Shown here in pieces: positions 25,800 to 38,112 of a stretch of DNA of 64,000 nucleotides. Numbering within the stretch: the first letter of the stretch is position 1; every line of letters starts with the position of its first letter. A program made the position numbers and the translations under genes. The DNA is taken from assembly GCA_944320815.1 (NCBI GenBank), contig CALUIZ010000002.1, positions 62,001 through 126,000 on the forward strand, given 5' to 3'. The stretch comes from an uncultured Phocaeicola sp. Lineage in GTDB: Bacteria > Bacteroidota > Bacteroidia > Bacteroidales > Bacteroidaceae. Below the pieces are notes generated by a model. It had not been told where the DNA came from. It saw only the letters and a program-made list of their open reading frames with translations, and searched no databases.

Positions 25800-27743
25800 T
25801 CATTTAACCAATACGACCCCGCCTTCAGGCTGGATAACTACTTTCACTTCTGAAGGTTTCTTGATAGCCTTTTCCTTCATTTGAAGCAAGCGGTCATTTG
25901 TGTCAGAATAGAACGGTATTTTATCCCCTTTCTGAAGCATGGGGAGATTCAGGGTCAGTTTCAGCGGCTCTTTTTGTGCATTGATTCCTGCAATGTACCA
26001 TTTGTCGGCATGGCGGCGGGCCAGCACACAGTATTTTCCCGGATAACCGTCGATGAACACCGTCTCGTCCCATGTGGTAGGCACGTCCTTCAGGAAGTCC
26101 AGTGCCTGTTGGGGCGCGTCTGTCAGGTTGTTCGGTGTGATGGCGAAGTTCTGTATCGGGTTCTGGAAGAGGACGGCAGTGGCAAGTTGGAATGCATCCG
26201 TAGTCTTGCGTATAGAACCGCCGTCGTTCGTGCGGTTGTACCGTTTGTTCAGTATGCTTCCGCCGAACTCCATGCAGCCCACCGTGTTACGGATGAACGG
26301 GTGCAGACAGGCATTGAAGGCTTCCACATCATCGTAATGCTGGCTGAACACAAAATTCTCGGAAGCCAGCACCGCTTCACTTCCCACGTAGTTGGGATAC
26401 ATCCGTTCCCATCCGCGGGGGAGCGTGCATCCGTGGAAGATGACCATCAGTCCGTAGTCGTCCGCATCACTCAGGATGGCTTCGTAGAGCCGCATTGTCT
26501 CCTGCTTGTCTCCGCCGAAGAAATCTACCTTGATTCCTTTCACACCGAGCTTCTTCATCCATTTCATTTCCTTTTTCCGCTCGATGGGGTTATCCATCTT
26601 GTTGATGGGGCCTTGTATGATGTCGTTCCAATAGCCGCTGGAACTGTACCAGAGGAACACATCCACGTTTTTCGATTGCGCATACTTTATGAGTTCTTCC
26701 ATCCGGTCATACCCGATGTTCTTGTCCCACCAGCTGTCAATCAACGTATATTTGAATCCCATGGTTGCGGCGAGGTCGATGAACTTCACCTGGTCGTCAT
26801 AGTTGATGCTCGCGTCTTGCCATACGAGCCAGCTCCATGTGCCTTTGCCGTATTGGTAGGTGTGTTCCGATGTGTAGAGCGGTTTCACCACGTCCCAAGG
26901 AACGGTCGTTTCCACTATCGGTTTCAGGTTGTCGCCTACCGTAATCGTGCGCCAGGGGGTTATGCCCGGAAGAGCCAGCCCCGGAGCTACAGTGCCGTTT
27001 CCGTTATTTTCTTCCGGCATGGGGAAGACAATGGTGAAAAGGCCTTCCGGTGTCGCGTCGCTCAGGTGTGAGGCGCAATACCTTGAGTCGACTCCGGTTT
27101 CACTCACCAGTGCCCAGCCGTCATTGCCGATGCGGAACAGACCGGGGAAGGTGAATCCCTCTCCGAATTGTGAGCGCGTGGTAAGCGGGGCATCCGTGAT
27201 GTATTCTTCCTCATAGCTCGGTTTGGTACGTTTCCATCCGATCATCGGAGTGCTTTGCGGGGTGAGGAACACCGTCGTATAAGACGGGAAGTCGAATCCA
27301 GTGGCTTCCTTTTCGATGACGATGCTGCCCGTTTCTCCATAGCGGGGCATTTCATAGCGGAAAGCGATGTCGTTGTCGCTTACGCGGAATGTCACGTCTA
27401 TCGGTTTCTTGTCTGCATTTTCAAGCGTTACCGTCAGCTCATTGGCCTGGTATTTCACTTCAGAATGTTTGATGCGGTCCAGCTTGTAGTCTTCCTCAAT
27501 GCTGCGGGACTTCTGTTCCACGTATGTCATTCCTTTGCTGAAGTCGCCTATGTCTGCGACAAATCCCAGAGGGGACTTCTCTAAAATCGTTTTTCCTTTG
27601 TAAGTAACCGAATAGAACGGATTGCCGTTGTCTACCGATACTTCTACTTTAAGCTGGTTGTCCGGACCGGAAACCGTAGCTTGTTGCGCCCAGATGGAAG
27701 ATGCTCCCAGTGCAAGCGCGAATAAGATGGTTTGTCTTTTCAT
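25800..27743 (-). CDS. glycoside hydrolase family 97, retaining type
   Basis: A 647-residue exported GH97 enzyme (signal peptide about residues 1-20). The N-terminal beta-sandwich (about 25-280) and the TIM barrel (about 285-560) are followed by the usual C-terminal sheet. Family 97 holds inverting alpha-glucosidases such as SusB and retaining enzymes (alpha-galactosidase, beta-L-arabinopyranosidase). Here Asp407 (KVDFFGGD) and Glu462 lie 55 residues apart, the same spacing as the nucleophile and acid/base of the retaining BtGal97b (Asp415 and Glu470 by recollection), so the retaining group is favoured. It sits between GH2 and the esterase. Its place in xyloglucan breakdown is not obvious. 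Confidence 0.85.
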   Translation of the reverse strand: MKRQTILFALALGASSIWAQQATVSGPDNQLKVEVSVDNGNPFYSVTYKGKTILEKSPLGFVADIGDFSKGMTYVEQKSRSIEEDYKLDRIKHSEVKYQANELTVTLENADKKPIDVTFRVSDNDIAFRYEMPRYGETGSIVIEKEATGFDFPSYTTVFLTPQSTPMIGWKRTKPSYEEEYITDAPLTTRSQFGEGFTFPGLFRIGNDGWALVSETGVDSRYCASHLSDATPEGLFTIVFPMPEENNGNGTVAPGLALPGITPWRTITVGDNLKPIVETTVPWDVVKPLYTSEHTYQYGKGTWSWLVWQDASINYDDQVKFIDLAATMGFKYTLIDSWWDKNIGYDRMEELIKYAQSKNVDVFLWYSSSGYWNDIIQGPINKMDNPIERKKEMKWMKKLGVKGIKVDFFGGDKQETMRLYEAILSDADDYGLMVIFHGCTLPRGWERMYPNYVGSEAVLASENFVFSQHYDDVEAFNACLHPFIRNTVGCMEFGGSILNKRYNRTNDGGSIRKTTDAFQLATAVLFQNPIQNFAITPNNLTDAPQQALDFLKDVPTTWDETVFIDGYPGKYCVLARRHADKWYIAGINAQKEPLKLTLNLPMLQKGDKIPFYSDTNDRLLQMKEKAIKKPSEVKVVIQPEGGVVLVK

Positions 27744-27788
27744 GATACAATTATTATGTTTTAATTTCTGAATGGCTCTGTGGTATGT

Positions 27789-30236
27789 TTATTTTACGCG
27801 AATTGTATAGGTCGCACTTTTTATGTCTTTCCCTTCTACGGATAATGTCGCTTCTCCGGCTTCTCCCGTGCTTTGCAGCAATATCTGTGCAAGACCGTTG
27901 AATGTCTTCACCTGATATGTACGTGCATTGCGGTCTGCTGGACGTTCATCCTCCTTATAGGCCGGATCCCCGTTGCCTACGCCTAATATACGTATCGGGC
28001 CGCTGACTGTCAGCTTTAACGGGAGACATGCCGTGGGGGTGAAGTTCTTTTTCTTGTCCTGAAGCTCCACGCAGACAACCGATACGTCCCTGTTGTCGGC
28101 CTGTATTGTGTCGCGGTCTGCCGTCAGTACAATACGTTCAGGTGTTCCGGCGGTGCGGACGATACGGACAAGCTGTCGTTTGCCGTTCTTGTATCCGACC
28201 GCTTTTACGCTTCCGGGGCGGTAGACCGTTTCCCAAGAGAGGTGCCCGTTCTTTGGCATCGCCTTGCGTCCCAGTCTCTTCCCGTTTACAATCAGTTCCA
28301 CCTCATCGCAATTGCTGTATGCCCATACGCTCACGCTGTCCCCTTCGTGCCCTTCCAGATTCCAGTGAGGGAAGATGTGCAGTACAGTTTCTTCCGTCCA
28401 CCATGCTTTCAGGTAATACGCTTCGTCTTTCGGAAAGCCGCAGTAGTCAAAGATTCCTTTGTGCGCGCCAGTTTGCGGATAGCCGACGGGATTGGGTTCT
28501 CCGCGGAAATCGAAGCCTATCCAATAGAACACTCCTCCAAGCCAGGGTCGTTCGTCATAAAACTTCCATCCCCGTTCGATGCGGTTCAGCGTTCCGTCCT
28601 TTTCGTCAGGAGTGCGGTTCGGTGCGGCTATGTATCCCTCTTTGACATTGTCGTAATAAACCCCTCTCGTCCCACATCCTGAAATCTCTTCGGTGCCGAT
28701 ACCAATCCGTCCGGGATATTCTGTCCGGTATTTGTCTATCGGATTTTGGAGGATGTAGTTATAACCTGCCACATCGGGCGAGAGCAGTACGGCCGGACCA
28801 CCTGCAGAAGCTACGGTCATAAGCCGCGAGGGGTCGAAGCGGTGGCAATATTCACGCATGGAGGCGATGACATTTGTGCCCTGTGCGCTCCATTCCATCC
28901 CCCATTCCTCATTTCCTACACTCCACAGAATGACGCTCGGATGGTTGCGGTCACGCTCAATCATGCGTTTCAGCAGGCGGATATGTTCTTCATTGACTCC
29001 GGTCAGCCGGTTTTCTTCTATGACCAGAATACCCAAACTGTCGCATGCGTCCAGCAGTTCCGGTGTCATGGGGTTATGTGAGGACCGGTAGGCGTTGCAT
29101 CCGAATTCCTTGAGCCGTTTCAGGCGGAAAGCCTGCAGGGCATCGGGAAGTGCGGAACCGACTCCGGCATGATCCTGATGCATATTCACCCCTTTCAGTT
29201 TCAGCGGTTTTCCGTTCAGGAAGAATCCCATGTCCGCATCGAACTTGACATCACGGATACCGATTGTGGTCATGTATGTGTCGGTGAGCTTGCCGTCCCG
29301 GAAAACCTCGGTGCGTACTTTGTATAGATAAGGAGTGTCTACGCTCCAGAGTTTCGGGCTCTTTACGCTTAACTTTATGAAGCTTACCTGTGAAGTCTTG
29401 GGCTTTATCGGGTTTCCTTCCTGCTCGCAGTCACTCACCTTTTTCCCTTCAGCGTCCAACAGCGTGTGGCGCAGGCGATAGGAGGGCACCGTTTCCAGGC
29501 CGGAGTTTTCTACCTTTGTCTCTATGGTCAGTGTGGCCTGGTCGTACGGCTCTTCCAATGTGCTGTAGACAAATGTGCCGAAAGGTGCGATATGAAGCGG
29601 GGACATCTTGTTCAGCCATACGTGACGGTAGATTCCCGCCCCTTCGTAGAACCAGCCTTCTTCCAGCGTTGCGTCCGCACGGACCGTGATAAGGTTTTCT
29701 CCTCCATAGTTCAAGTAGTCCGATATGTCGTACACTTGCGTGGCATATCCGCTAGGCTCTCCACCCAGATAGAATCCGTTCACCCAGACGCGGGAGTCAC
29801 GGAAAATACCGTCGAATTGCAGGCTGATGTGTTTCCCCAAGTCCGTTTCGGGGATTATGATGGTCTTGCGATACCATCCGGCACTGCACTCGGGATATTT
29901 ATGGCCTACCGTCTTGTATCCGTGGCTATGGCTGGCCTCTTTAGCATAAGGCAAGTCTACTGCCCAGTCGTGCGGCAGGTCCACACGCTTCCATCCGGTC
30001 GCGTCAAACTTTGCGGCATATGGCCCCGTATTGTGTACGGATGCGGCTTTGGTGAGATAGTTGAAATCTTCCGTTCCGCACCCGAAATCCTTTTCAGGCG
30101 AAGCGGCATTGCCCAGGGCGAACTGCCAGTCTTCGTCCAGCCGGATTCGTTCGCGCTGCGCATGTGCCGTCACGTGTCCCAGCGTGCAGAGCAGGACAAC
30201 TGCGGTCAATCTGCGGATTGTAAATTTTCTGTTCAT
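27789..30236 (-). CDS. glycoside hydrolase family 2, beta-galactosidase-type
   Basis: An 815-residue exported enzyme (signal peptide about residues 1-26) with the GH2 order: sugar-binding jelly roll (about 30-210), Ig-like domain (about 215-330), TIM barrel (about 335-620), and C-terminal Ig-like domains. The acid/base is Glu443 in SVGNEEWG and the nucleophile is probably Glu516 in GIGTEEIS. The GTEDFNYLTKAASVHN start is typical of the beta-galactosidase found in xyloglucan loci (BoGH2A type), which removes galactose from the xylosyl side chains. It follows GH43 by 24 nt, and a tandem heptamer repeat lies in that gap. Confidence 0.88.
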   Translation of the reverse strand: MNRKFTIRRLTAVVLLCTLGHVTAHAQRERIRLDEDWQFALGNAASPEKDFGCGTEDFNYLTKAASVHNTGPYAAKFDATGWKRVDLPHDWAVDLPYAKEASHSHGYKTVGHKYPECSAGWYRKTIIIPETDLGKHISLQFDGIFRDSRVWVNGFYLGGEPSGYATQVYDISDYLNYGGENLITVRADATLEEGWFYEGAGIYRHVWLNKMSPLHIAPFGTFVYSTLEEPYDQATLTIETKVENSGLETVPSYRLRHTLLDAEGKKVSDCEQEGNPIKPKTSQVSFIKLSVKSPKLWSVDTPYLYKVRTEVFRDGKLTDTYMTTIGIRDVKFDADMGFFLNGKPLKLKGVNMHQDHAGVGSALPDALQAFRLKRLKEFGCNAYRSSHNPMTPELLDACDSLGILVIEENRLTGVNEEHIRLLKRMIERDRNHPSVILWSVGNEEWGMEWSAQGTNVIASMREYCHRFDPSRLMTVASAGGPAVLLSPDVAGYNYILQNPIDKYRTEYPGRIGIGTEEISGCGTRGVYYDNVKEGYIAAPNRTPDEKDGTLNRIERGWKFYDERPWLGGVFYWIGFDFRGEPNPVGYPQTGAHKGIFDYCGFPKDEAYYLKAWWTEETVLHIFPHWNLEGHEGDSVSVWAYSNCDEVELIVNGKRLGRKAMPKNGHLSWETVYRPGSVKAVGYKNGKRQLVRIVRTAGTPERIVLTADRDTIQADNRDVSVVCVELQDKKKNFTPTACLPLKLTVSGPIRILGVGNGDPAYKEDERPADRNARTYQVKTFNGLAQILLQSTGEAGEATLSVEGKDIKSATYTIRVK

Positions 30237-30260
30237 TCTTAATTCTTAATTCTTCATTCT

Positions 30261-30262
<2 letters not shown>
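30235..30262. repeat. four tandem heptamers between GH43 and GH2 genes
   Basis: ATTCTTA, ATTCTTA, ATTCTTC, ATTCTTC follow one another without gap. On the coding (minus) strand this is a GAAGAAT/TAAGAAT array filling the space from the GH43 stop to the GH2 start. Such arrays are common between Bacteroides genes and may affect ribosome entry. Confidence 0.7.
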
Positions 30263-33269
<3,007 letters not shown>

Positions 33270-33289
33270 TCAAAATAGTTTGGCTTTTA

Positions 33290-33368
33290 AACACAGAGAC
33301 ACGAAGTCACAGGGAATCTGTTTGGGTCATCAGACGGATAAAGCTCTGTGCTTCCGTGTCTCAGTATT
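33290..33368. repeat. imperfect intergenic inverted repeat, copy 1
   Basis: Arms of about 24 bp at 33290-33313 and 33344-33368 with sequence of the type ACACAGAGACACGAAG / CTTCCGTGTCTCAGT. It lies in the 211-bp gap between the GH5 stop and the GH43 start. A related element is at 61153-61236. Confidence 0.65.
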
Positions 33369-33375
33369 CTGCGGG

Positions 33376-34914
33376 TTAGTATGGGTATTGGCCTTTCGCC
33401 GCACCTTCCATCAGCATTTCATGGATGACAGGCACCACGAGTTCCAGCTTGTTGCGGTCGAAGTAACGTGCACCCTGGATGTCCCATAAGAATGGAACCG
33501 CGCCGTAGTTCTTTGCCTGTTCCGCCACATAACCGAGGAAGTAGCCTTCCGACTCTTCACATTTTTCTTGAAGCATGTCCATGTTTGCCACAATCTTGTC
33601 GTAGTTCTGGTAGTCTTCAAGATTCGGGTCGTTTGCAAACTCCCGGTAAGACACGCCGAACTCTCCGATGATTACAGGGATTCCCTGGTCGACGAATTTG
33701 GTTTTCATCTTGTTCATCTGTTCGTGTACGTAGCCTTCCTGGTTTTCGTAGTCAAACTTTCCATCCATGTATTCGAGGGCATATTGTTCATAAGGTTCTC
33801 CCCAGAAATAGGTCATGCTTGAAGCCAGTTCGGTGGATGGGTCGTTGATACAGAAGTTGTAGGGGACATAATAGTGCACTTCTACCATCAGACGTGCTGT
33901 AGCGGGGTCTTCGGGCAGTTCGAACCAGTCGTATGTCTTGTCGATGTTGGTGTCCGGTCCCTGTACAATCAGGTTGCGGTAGGCATTGTTCCCTCCCGTG
34001 TTGCGTACGGCATTCACGAATGCCTGTTCATAGCGGTGCAATACCGCCATGTCTTCGCGGTTCGCTACGGCCGGTTCGTTGGCCCCCGCGAACAGCAAAT
34101 GTCCGTCATAGTCGCGGAAAGCGGTGGCAATCTGGGTCCAGAAGTCATAAACCTTGGCTTCTACCGTTGCGATGGAGTCCGGTGTCAGCGCGGATGCGTC
34201 GCAGCTCTGGTCCTGCCATCCTCCGTCCCAGTGGATGTTCACGATGGCATGCATGTCTTCCTTGATGCAGTAGTCCACAACTTCCTTCACACGGTTCATC
34301 CAGTCAGCTTTAATGGTCTTTCCGTCGGCTTCCAGATATTGGGGCTGGTTCCATGCGCACGGGATGCGGACCGCGTTGAATCCCAATTCTTTTATTTTGC
34401 TGATGACAGCCTGGCTTGCTTCTCCTCCCCATGAGCCTTCTCCGTCCGGAGCCTCGAGCGTATTGCCCAGATTCCAGCCGATGGAGATGGATCTGGCAAT
34501 CTCGATGGCATCCTGTTCCATGCCTTCCGGACAGATGATGTCGGATTTGGAGCCTTGCGTCACCTCATACTGTTTGATGTTGCCGCCTGCATTCATGGTG
34601 ATGGTTGCTTTGCGTGCCTGCCCTTCAGTATTCCGTTCGTAGGTGATTTTAATGTATTGTTCTTCTGTGGGTGTACCGGAAACATTCGACAGCGTGCACC
34701 AGGGCTGGTCGCTTGTGAGCGTCCAGCCAGTGTTTGATGCAAGAGCTACCATGACATGTCCCTGTCCGTAGCCGAATGAGAAGTCCGTAACTTCCTTTCC
34801 GTCGCGGCTGAGGGAGAATACGGCTCCCTCCACTACGTCGTCATCCTTGCATGACTGCAGACCGACGGTCATCGTAAGAAGGATGAAGAACAGATATAAA
34901 TAGGTCTTTTTCAT
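33376..34914 (-). CDS. BACON-domain GH5 endo-glucanase lipoprotein
   Basis: A 512-residue lipoprotein (lipobox LQSC, Cys22) with an N-terminal BACON domain (about residues 40-122, including the TGWTLTSDQPWCTLSN segment) and a C-terminal GH5 barrel (about 130-505). Glu280 (GANEP) is the acid/base and Glu418 (IIGEFG) the nucleophile; HWDGGW and HYYVP are the usual substrate-binding blocks. This is the architecture of BoGH5A, the surface endo-xyloglucanase of Bacteroides ovatus, and the position right after the glycan-binding protein is the same. It would start the attack by cutting the xyloglucan backbone outside the cell. Confidence 0.9.
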   Translation of the reverse strand: MKKTYLYLFFILLTMTVGLQSCKDDDVVEGAVFSLSRDGKEVTDFSFGYGQGHVMVALASNTGWTLTSDQPWCTLSNVSGTPTEEQYIKITYERNTEGQARKATITMNAGGNIKQYEVTQGSKSDIICPEGMEQDAIEIARSISIGWNLGNTLEAPDGEGSWGGEASQAVISKIKELGFNAVRIPCAWNQPQYLEADGKTIKADWMNRVKEVVDYCIKEDMHAIVNIHWDGGWQDQSCDASALTPDSIATVEAKVYDFWTQIATAFRDYDGHLLFAGANEPAVANREDMAVLHRYEQAFVNAVRNTGGNNAYRNLIVQGPDTNIDKTYDWFELPEDPATARLMVEVHYYVPYNFCINDPSTELASSMTYFWGEPYEQYALEYMDGKFDYENQEGYVHEQMNKMKTKFVDQGIPVIIGEFGVSYREFANDPNLEDYQNYDKIVANMDMLQEKCEESEGYFLGYVAEQAKNYGAVPFLWDIQGARYFDRNKLELVVPVIHEMLMEGAAKGQYPY

Positions 34915-34941
34915 ATGTTTCTGATTTTAGTTGTTCGGTTA

Positions 34942-36429
34942 TTATATTGGCATAATGCGGAAGTTGTCCACATAAATTTCCACCTTCGTGTCCTTCGGAC
35001 AATTCGGATAAGTGATATAGAAGTTCAGCACTTGCTTGTGGTTTGCAGTGAACGCTCCCCATGTCGTCTCTTCCACGAGAGACTCCAGCGGAATGCTGCA
35101 TTGCATCCATTCCTTGACTTCCATCTTGCCCGTGTAGTCACTGACGGGAGTGTAGCCGGTCAGTGAGAATACACCGTCGCCGCTTGCCTCTCCCATGGTT
35201 ACCTGGATGACAGGACCCTCCATGGCTTCTCCGAGATAGCATTCATACTGCAGTTCCAGTTCAGAAATCGGAGTGCTTTCCGGTATGATGCTGGAACTTG
35301 GCCATACAGGCGTATGGAGCGTTTGCTGCCACCACCATTGTTCGGCTGACGTAATTATTCCTTTCATGCCAGTGCAGTTTCCGGTAGAAGTGTAAGGAGC
35401 CTCTTCGCCGTTCGCTACAAATATGCCCAGGTTTGCACCGCTCCACATCGGGTCGAGCCCTCCGGTTCCGTCGTAGTCTATTATTACGTTCTCAAGAGGG
35501 TAGAAGTTGTCCAATTCTGCGGTTCCTCCTATTGTCGTGACCGAAATCTTGCCTGAATGTGCCGGTGCCTGAGGCATGGTGAAGGTAATCGCATCGAATG
35601 CCTGCGATATTTCAAGGTCTTCTTTCGGAATGGTGATTTCACCGTTGATGTTTACTTCCGACGCATCGATGAAATTCTTTCCCGTAATGGTCACTTCGCT
35701 TCCTACGACCGGCATGGTTGAACTGACACCCGTGATTTCCGGTTTCGGTCCGTTATGTGCGAACTCGATGCAGGCGTCACTTGTATAGCATTCCATAATG
35801 ATGTATCCGTCCTCCATCAGTTTGTCTGGCACAGCGAAGGTTATCTGGTCAAAATCGCTGCTAACCTGATAGTCTGTGATGGGTTGTGTAACTTCAACCG
35901 AATCTTTGGTGAAGTAGATACGTTTGATTTCATAGAAGTTTTCCCCAATCAAGGTGATTTCGTCTCCCGGATCAATCGGATAGAAAGCCGATATGTAGGA
36001 GATGACCGGACCGGGTGAGAGGACATGCAGCGGGTAGGTGGCTATGCCATGGTCGGTTACAATCCGCAATTCGGAAGGAATGTCAGGATTCGGTCCTGAC
36101 AACAGGAAATCCTCGTCGGATGGAACTGTGACAATCAGACTGGTTGCTGTCCCATAGTTGGCGTTGAAACTGATTTCCTGGTCATTGATATACACCTCCT
36201 TTACTCCTGTCAGGTTCTCGCCGATTATGGCGATCATGGTTCCGGGGCTTACGTCAGTAAATGTGCTGTCCGCCAATGCAGGGTCGGTCATTCGTATGTA
36301 GTGTATGACGGGCAGGCCGTTTCCTTCTCCGTCATCCTTGCAAGATGTTACAGCGAAGGCAATCATGAGGGCTAGGAAAAGCATTCCGGGCCATCCGGCT
36401 TTCATTATTCGGTTGTTCTGTCTTTTCAT
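34942..36429 (-). CDS. TIG/IPT-domain surface glycan-binding lipoprotein
   Basis: A 495-residue lipoprotein (lipobox near residues 27-30, TSC) with three IPT/TIG Ig-like domains (about residues 40-310: IGENLTGVKEVYIN, IGENFYEIKRIYF and ITGKNFIDASEVNIN are the repeated cores) and a C-terminal domain of about 180 residues rich in Trp (QWWWQQTLHTPVWP). This is the SusE-position or SGBP-B type protein. In the ovatus xyloglucan locus the C-terminal domain of this protein binds the polysaccharide through aromatic residues. It lies 11 nt behind susD and 27 nt before the GH5 gene. Confidence 0.85.
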   Translation of the reverse strand: MKRQNNRIMKAGWPGMLFLALMIAFAVTSCKDDGEGNGLPVIHYIRMTDPALADSTFTDVSPGTMIAIIGENLTGVKEVYINDQEISFNANYGTATSLIVTVPSDEDFLLSGPNPDIPSELRIVTDHGIATYPLHVLSPGPVISYISAFYPIDPGDEITLIGENFYEIKRIYFTKDSVEVTQPITDYQVSSDFDQITFAVPDKLMEDGYIIMECYTSDACIEFAHNGPKPEITGVSSTMPVVGSEVTITGKNFIDASEVNINGEITIPKEDLEISQAFDAITFTMPQAPAHSGKISVTTIGGTAELDNFYPLENVIIDYDGTGGLDPMWSGANLGIFVANGEEAPYTSTGNCTGMKGIITSAEQWWWQQTLHTPVWPSSSIIPESTPISELELQYECYLGEAMEGPVIQVTMGEASGDGVFSLTGYTPVSDYTGKMEVKEWMQCSIPLESLVEETTWGAFTANHKQVLNFYITYPNCPKDTKVEIYVDNFRIMPI

Positions 36430-36440
36430 GGTTTGTCAGT

Positions 36441-38090
36441 TTATTCATTAAACGTATAGGGAACAGGTTCTTCTTTCAGCAGCGGATTCTGGATTACGTC
36501 CGATTCCGGATATGGGAAGAAGATGTCATCGTCTGCGATGTTGATTTCTATTTGAGGTTCTTCATAATAGTCCGGACCCTCCTGGAAAGTTCCGCTGGCA
36601 TCGTTGTTGCCGAAATGCAGGTATCCTTTTTCGTCTTTTTTGATTACGGGTGCTCTGTATCCGCGTTGCTGGTTGTTGAAATAGTTTAGCATATAGTCCG
36701 GTTTCCAGCAGTACCATGATACCATGTCATACCAGTTGCAGTATTCCATGCTGAACTCTATTCTGCGTTCGCGGATGATGTCATCGAAGGTGACGGATGT
36801 TTTCTCCCAATCTCCTTTCCCGTTGAATGCACGGTGTCTCACTTTGTTGAAATATTCTAGCCCGGGACCTTCCGTCAGTCTTTCTTTGTTGCCCAGACAG
36901 GCTTCCGCATAGGTCAGATACACGTCTGCCAGACGCAGGATGTAGGTGTTGAGCGGCGAGTTCATCGACTGCACATATCCGTCGTTGTCATCATCCGGAC
37001 CTCCTACGACTCCCTTCTTTATCGGTGAGCCGGTTGCTGTATAGGTATATCCTCCGTCGGCGATGCAGATATACGGATAGTAGCTTCCCTGCGTGAAGAA
37101 TGTGGCGTTGCGGCGCAGCGTGTCGCCCAGTTCGTATTGTTGCAGCATGTCAATGCTGGCCGCATAGCTGCTCCATACGTTCACTCCTCCTGTCACTTCC
37201 GTAGAGAAGGCAAGGTCTGCATACAGTGTATTGCATACGCCCCATTCTCCCAGAGGTACCCACTGCATAGCGAGCAGAGACTCTTCATTGTTGTTTTGCT
37301 TATATTTGAAGAGATCTTCATAGTTGGGGAGCAGTTCCAGTCCGCTGTTGTCGCATACGTCTGCCGCATATTGTTTGGCCAGTTCCAGATCGGCTTCGTC
37401 ACGCTGTCCGCCCTTCTTCCATCCGGAACGCGCCAGATAGACTTTGGCCAGCATGCCTTTCGCCGCCCAGCTGGTGGCTCTTCCCGGCTGGTCTCCTTTT
37501 TCCGGCAGATTTTCCACCGCGTAGTTCAGGTCGTTGATGATGAACCGGAATACATCCTCTTCACGGTTGAGCGGCTGCACGGGATTGTCCACTATAACCT
37601 GATTGTTTTCCATGAGGATAACCGGTCCCCATGCGCGCACCATGTAGAAGTAGGCGCAGGCTCTCATCAGCCGTGCCTCGGCAATGCCTTTCGCTTTGGC
37701 CGCTTCGCTCACATCACCCGTTGATTTCTCTTTTATGTTCTGGATGACGGAATTCGACATGGTGATTACGGAATAGAACGATTTCCATGCGCTTGACAAC
37801 AGTTCGTTGAGCGCAGTCACCTGGAAGGTGGTGAACTCAGGATTTCCCCATGGACTGTACATGTCATTGGCGCGTCCGCTTCCGATAGGGACGATGGCAC
37901 GCTGGTTATAGTCGAACCATGCCCGGTTATACAAAGGGGCGGTTGCGGCTTCTATCGCGTCATCGGATGCGTAGAAGTTTGCATCCGTATAGGAGCCTTC
38001 AGGTGTCCTGTCAAGGAAACTGTCGCTGCATCCCGTCAGGATTCCAGCCAAGACGGCCAGGATTGAAAATATTCTGGTTTTACTTTTCAT
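36441..38090 (-). CDS. SusD-family glycan-binding lipoprotein
   Basis: A 549-residue lipoprotein (lipobox LTGC near residue 21) with the SusD/RagB layout: LDRTPEGSYTDANFYASDDAIEAA start, TPR-like helices such as ARLMRACAYFYMVRAWGPV, and the C-terminal domain ending with LPYPESDVIQNP-like FPYPESD. It forms the lid of the SusC transporter and binds the glycan at the surface. It directly follows susC (22 nt), as in almost all Bacteroidetes utilisation loci. Confidence 0.95.
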   Translation of the reverse strand: MKSKTRIFSILAVLAGILTGCSDSFLDRTPEGSYTDANFYASDDAIEAATAPLYNRAWFDYNQRAIVPIGSGRANDMYSPWGNPEFTTFQVTALNELLSSAWKSFYSVITMSNSVIQNIKEKSTGDVSEAAKAKGIAEARLMRACAYFYMVRAWGPVILMENNQVIVDNPVQPLNREEDVFRFIINDLNYAVENLPEKGDQPGRATSWAAKGMLAKVYLARSGWKKGGQRDEADLELAKQYAADVCDNSGLELLPNYEDLFKYKQNNNEESLLAMQWVPLGEWGVCNTLYADLAFSTEVTGGVNVWSSYAASIDMLQQYELGDTLRRNATFFTQGSYYPYICIADGGYTYTATGSPIKKGVVGGPDDDNDGYVQSMNSPLNTYILRLADVYLTYAEACLGNKERLTEGPGLEYFNKVRHRAFNGKGDWEKTSVTFDDIIRERRIEFSMEYCNWYDMVSWYCWKPDYMLNYFNNQQRGYRAPVIKKDEKGYLHFGNNDASGTFQEGPDYYEEPQIEINIADDDIFFPYPESDVIQNPLLKEEPVPYTFNE

Positions 38091-38112
38091 TGCTATACTG
38101 TGTTATTAAGGT

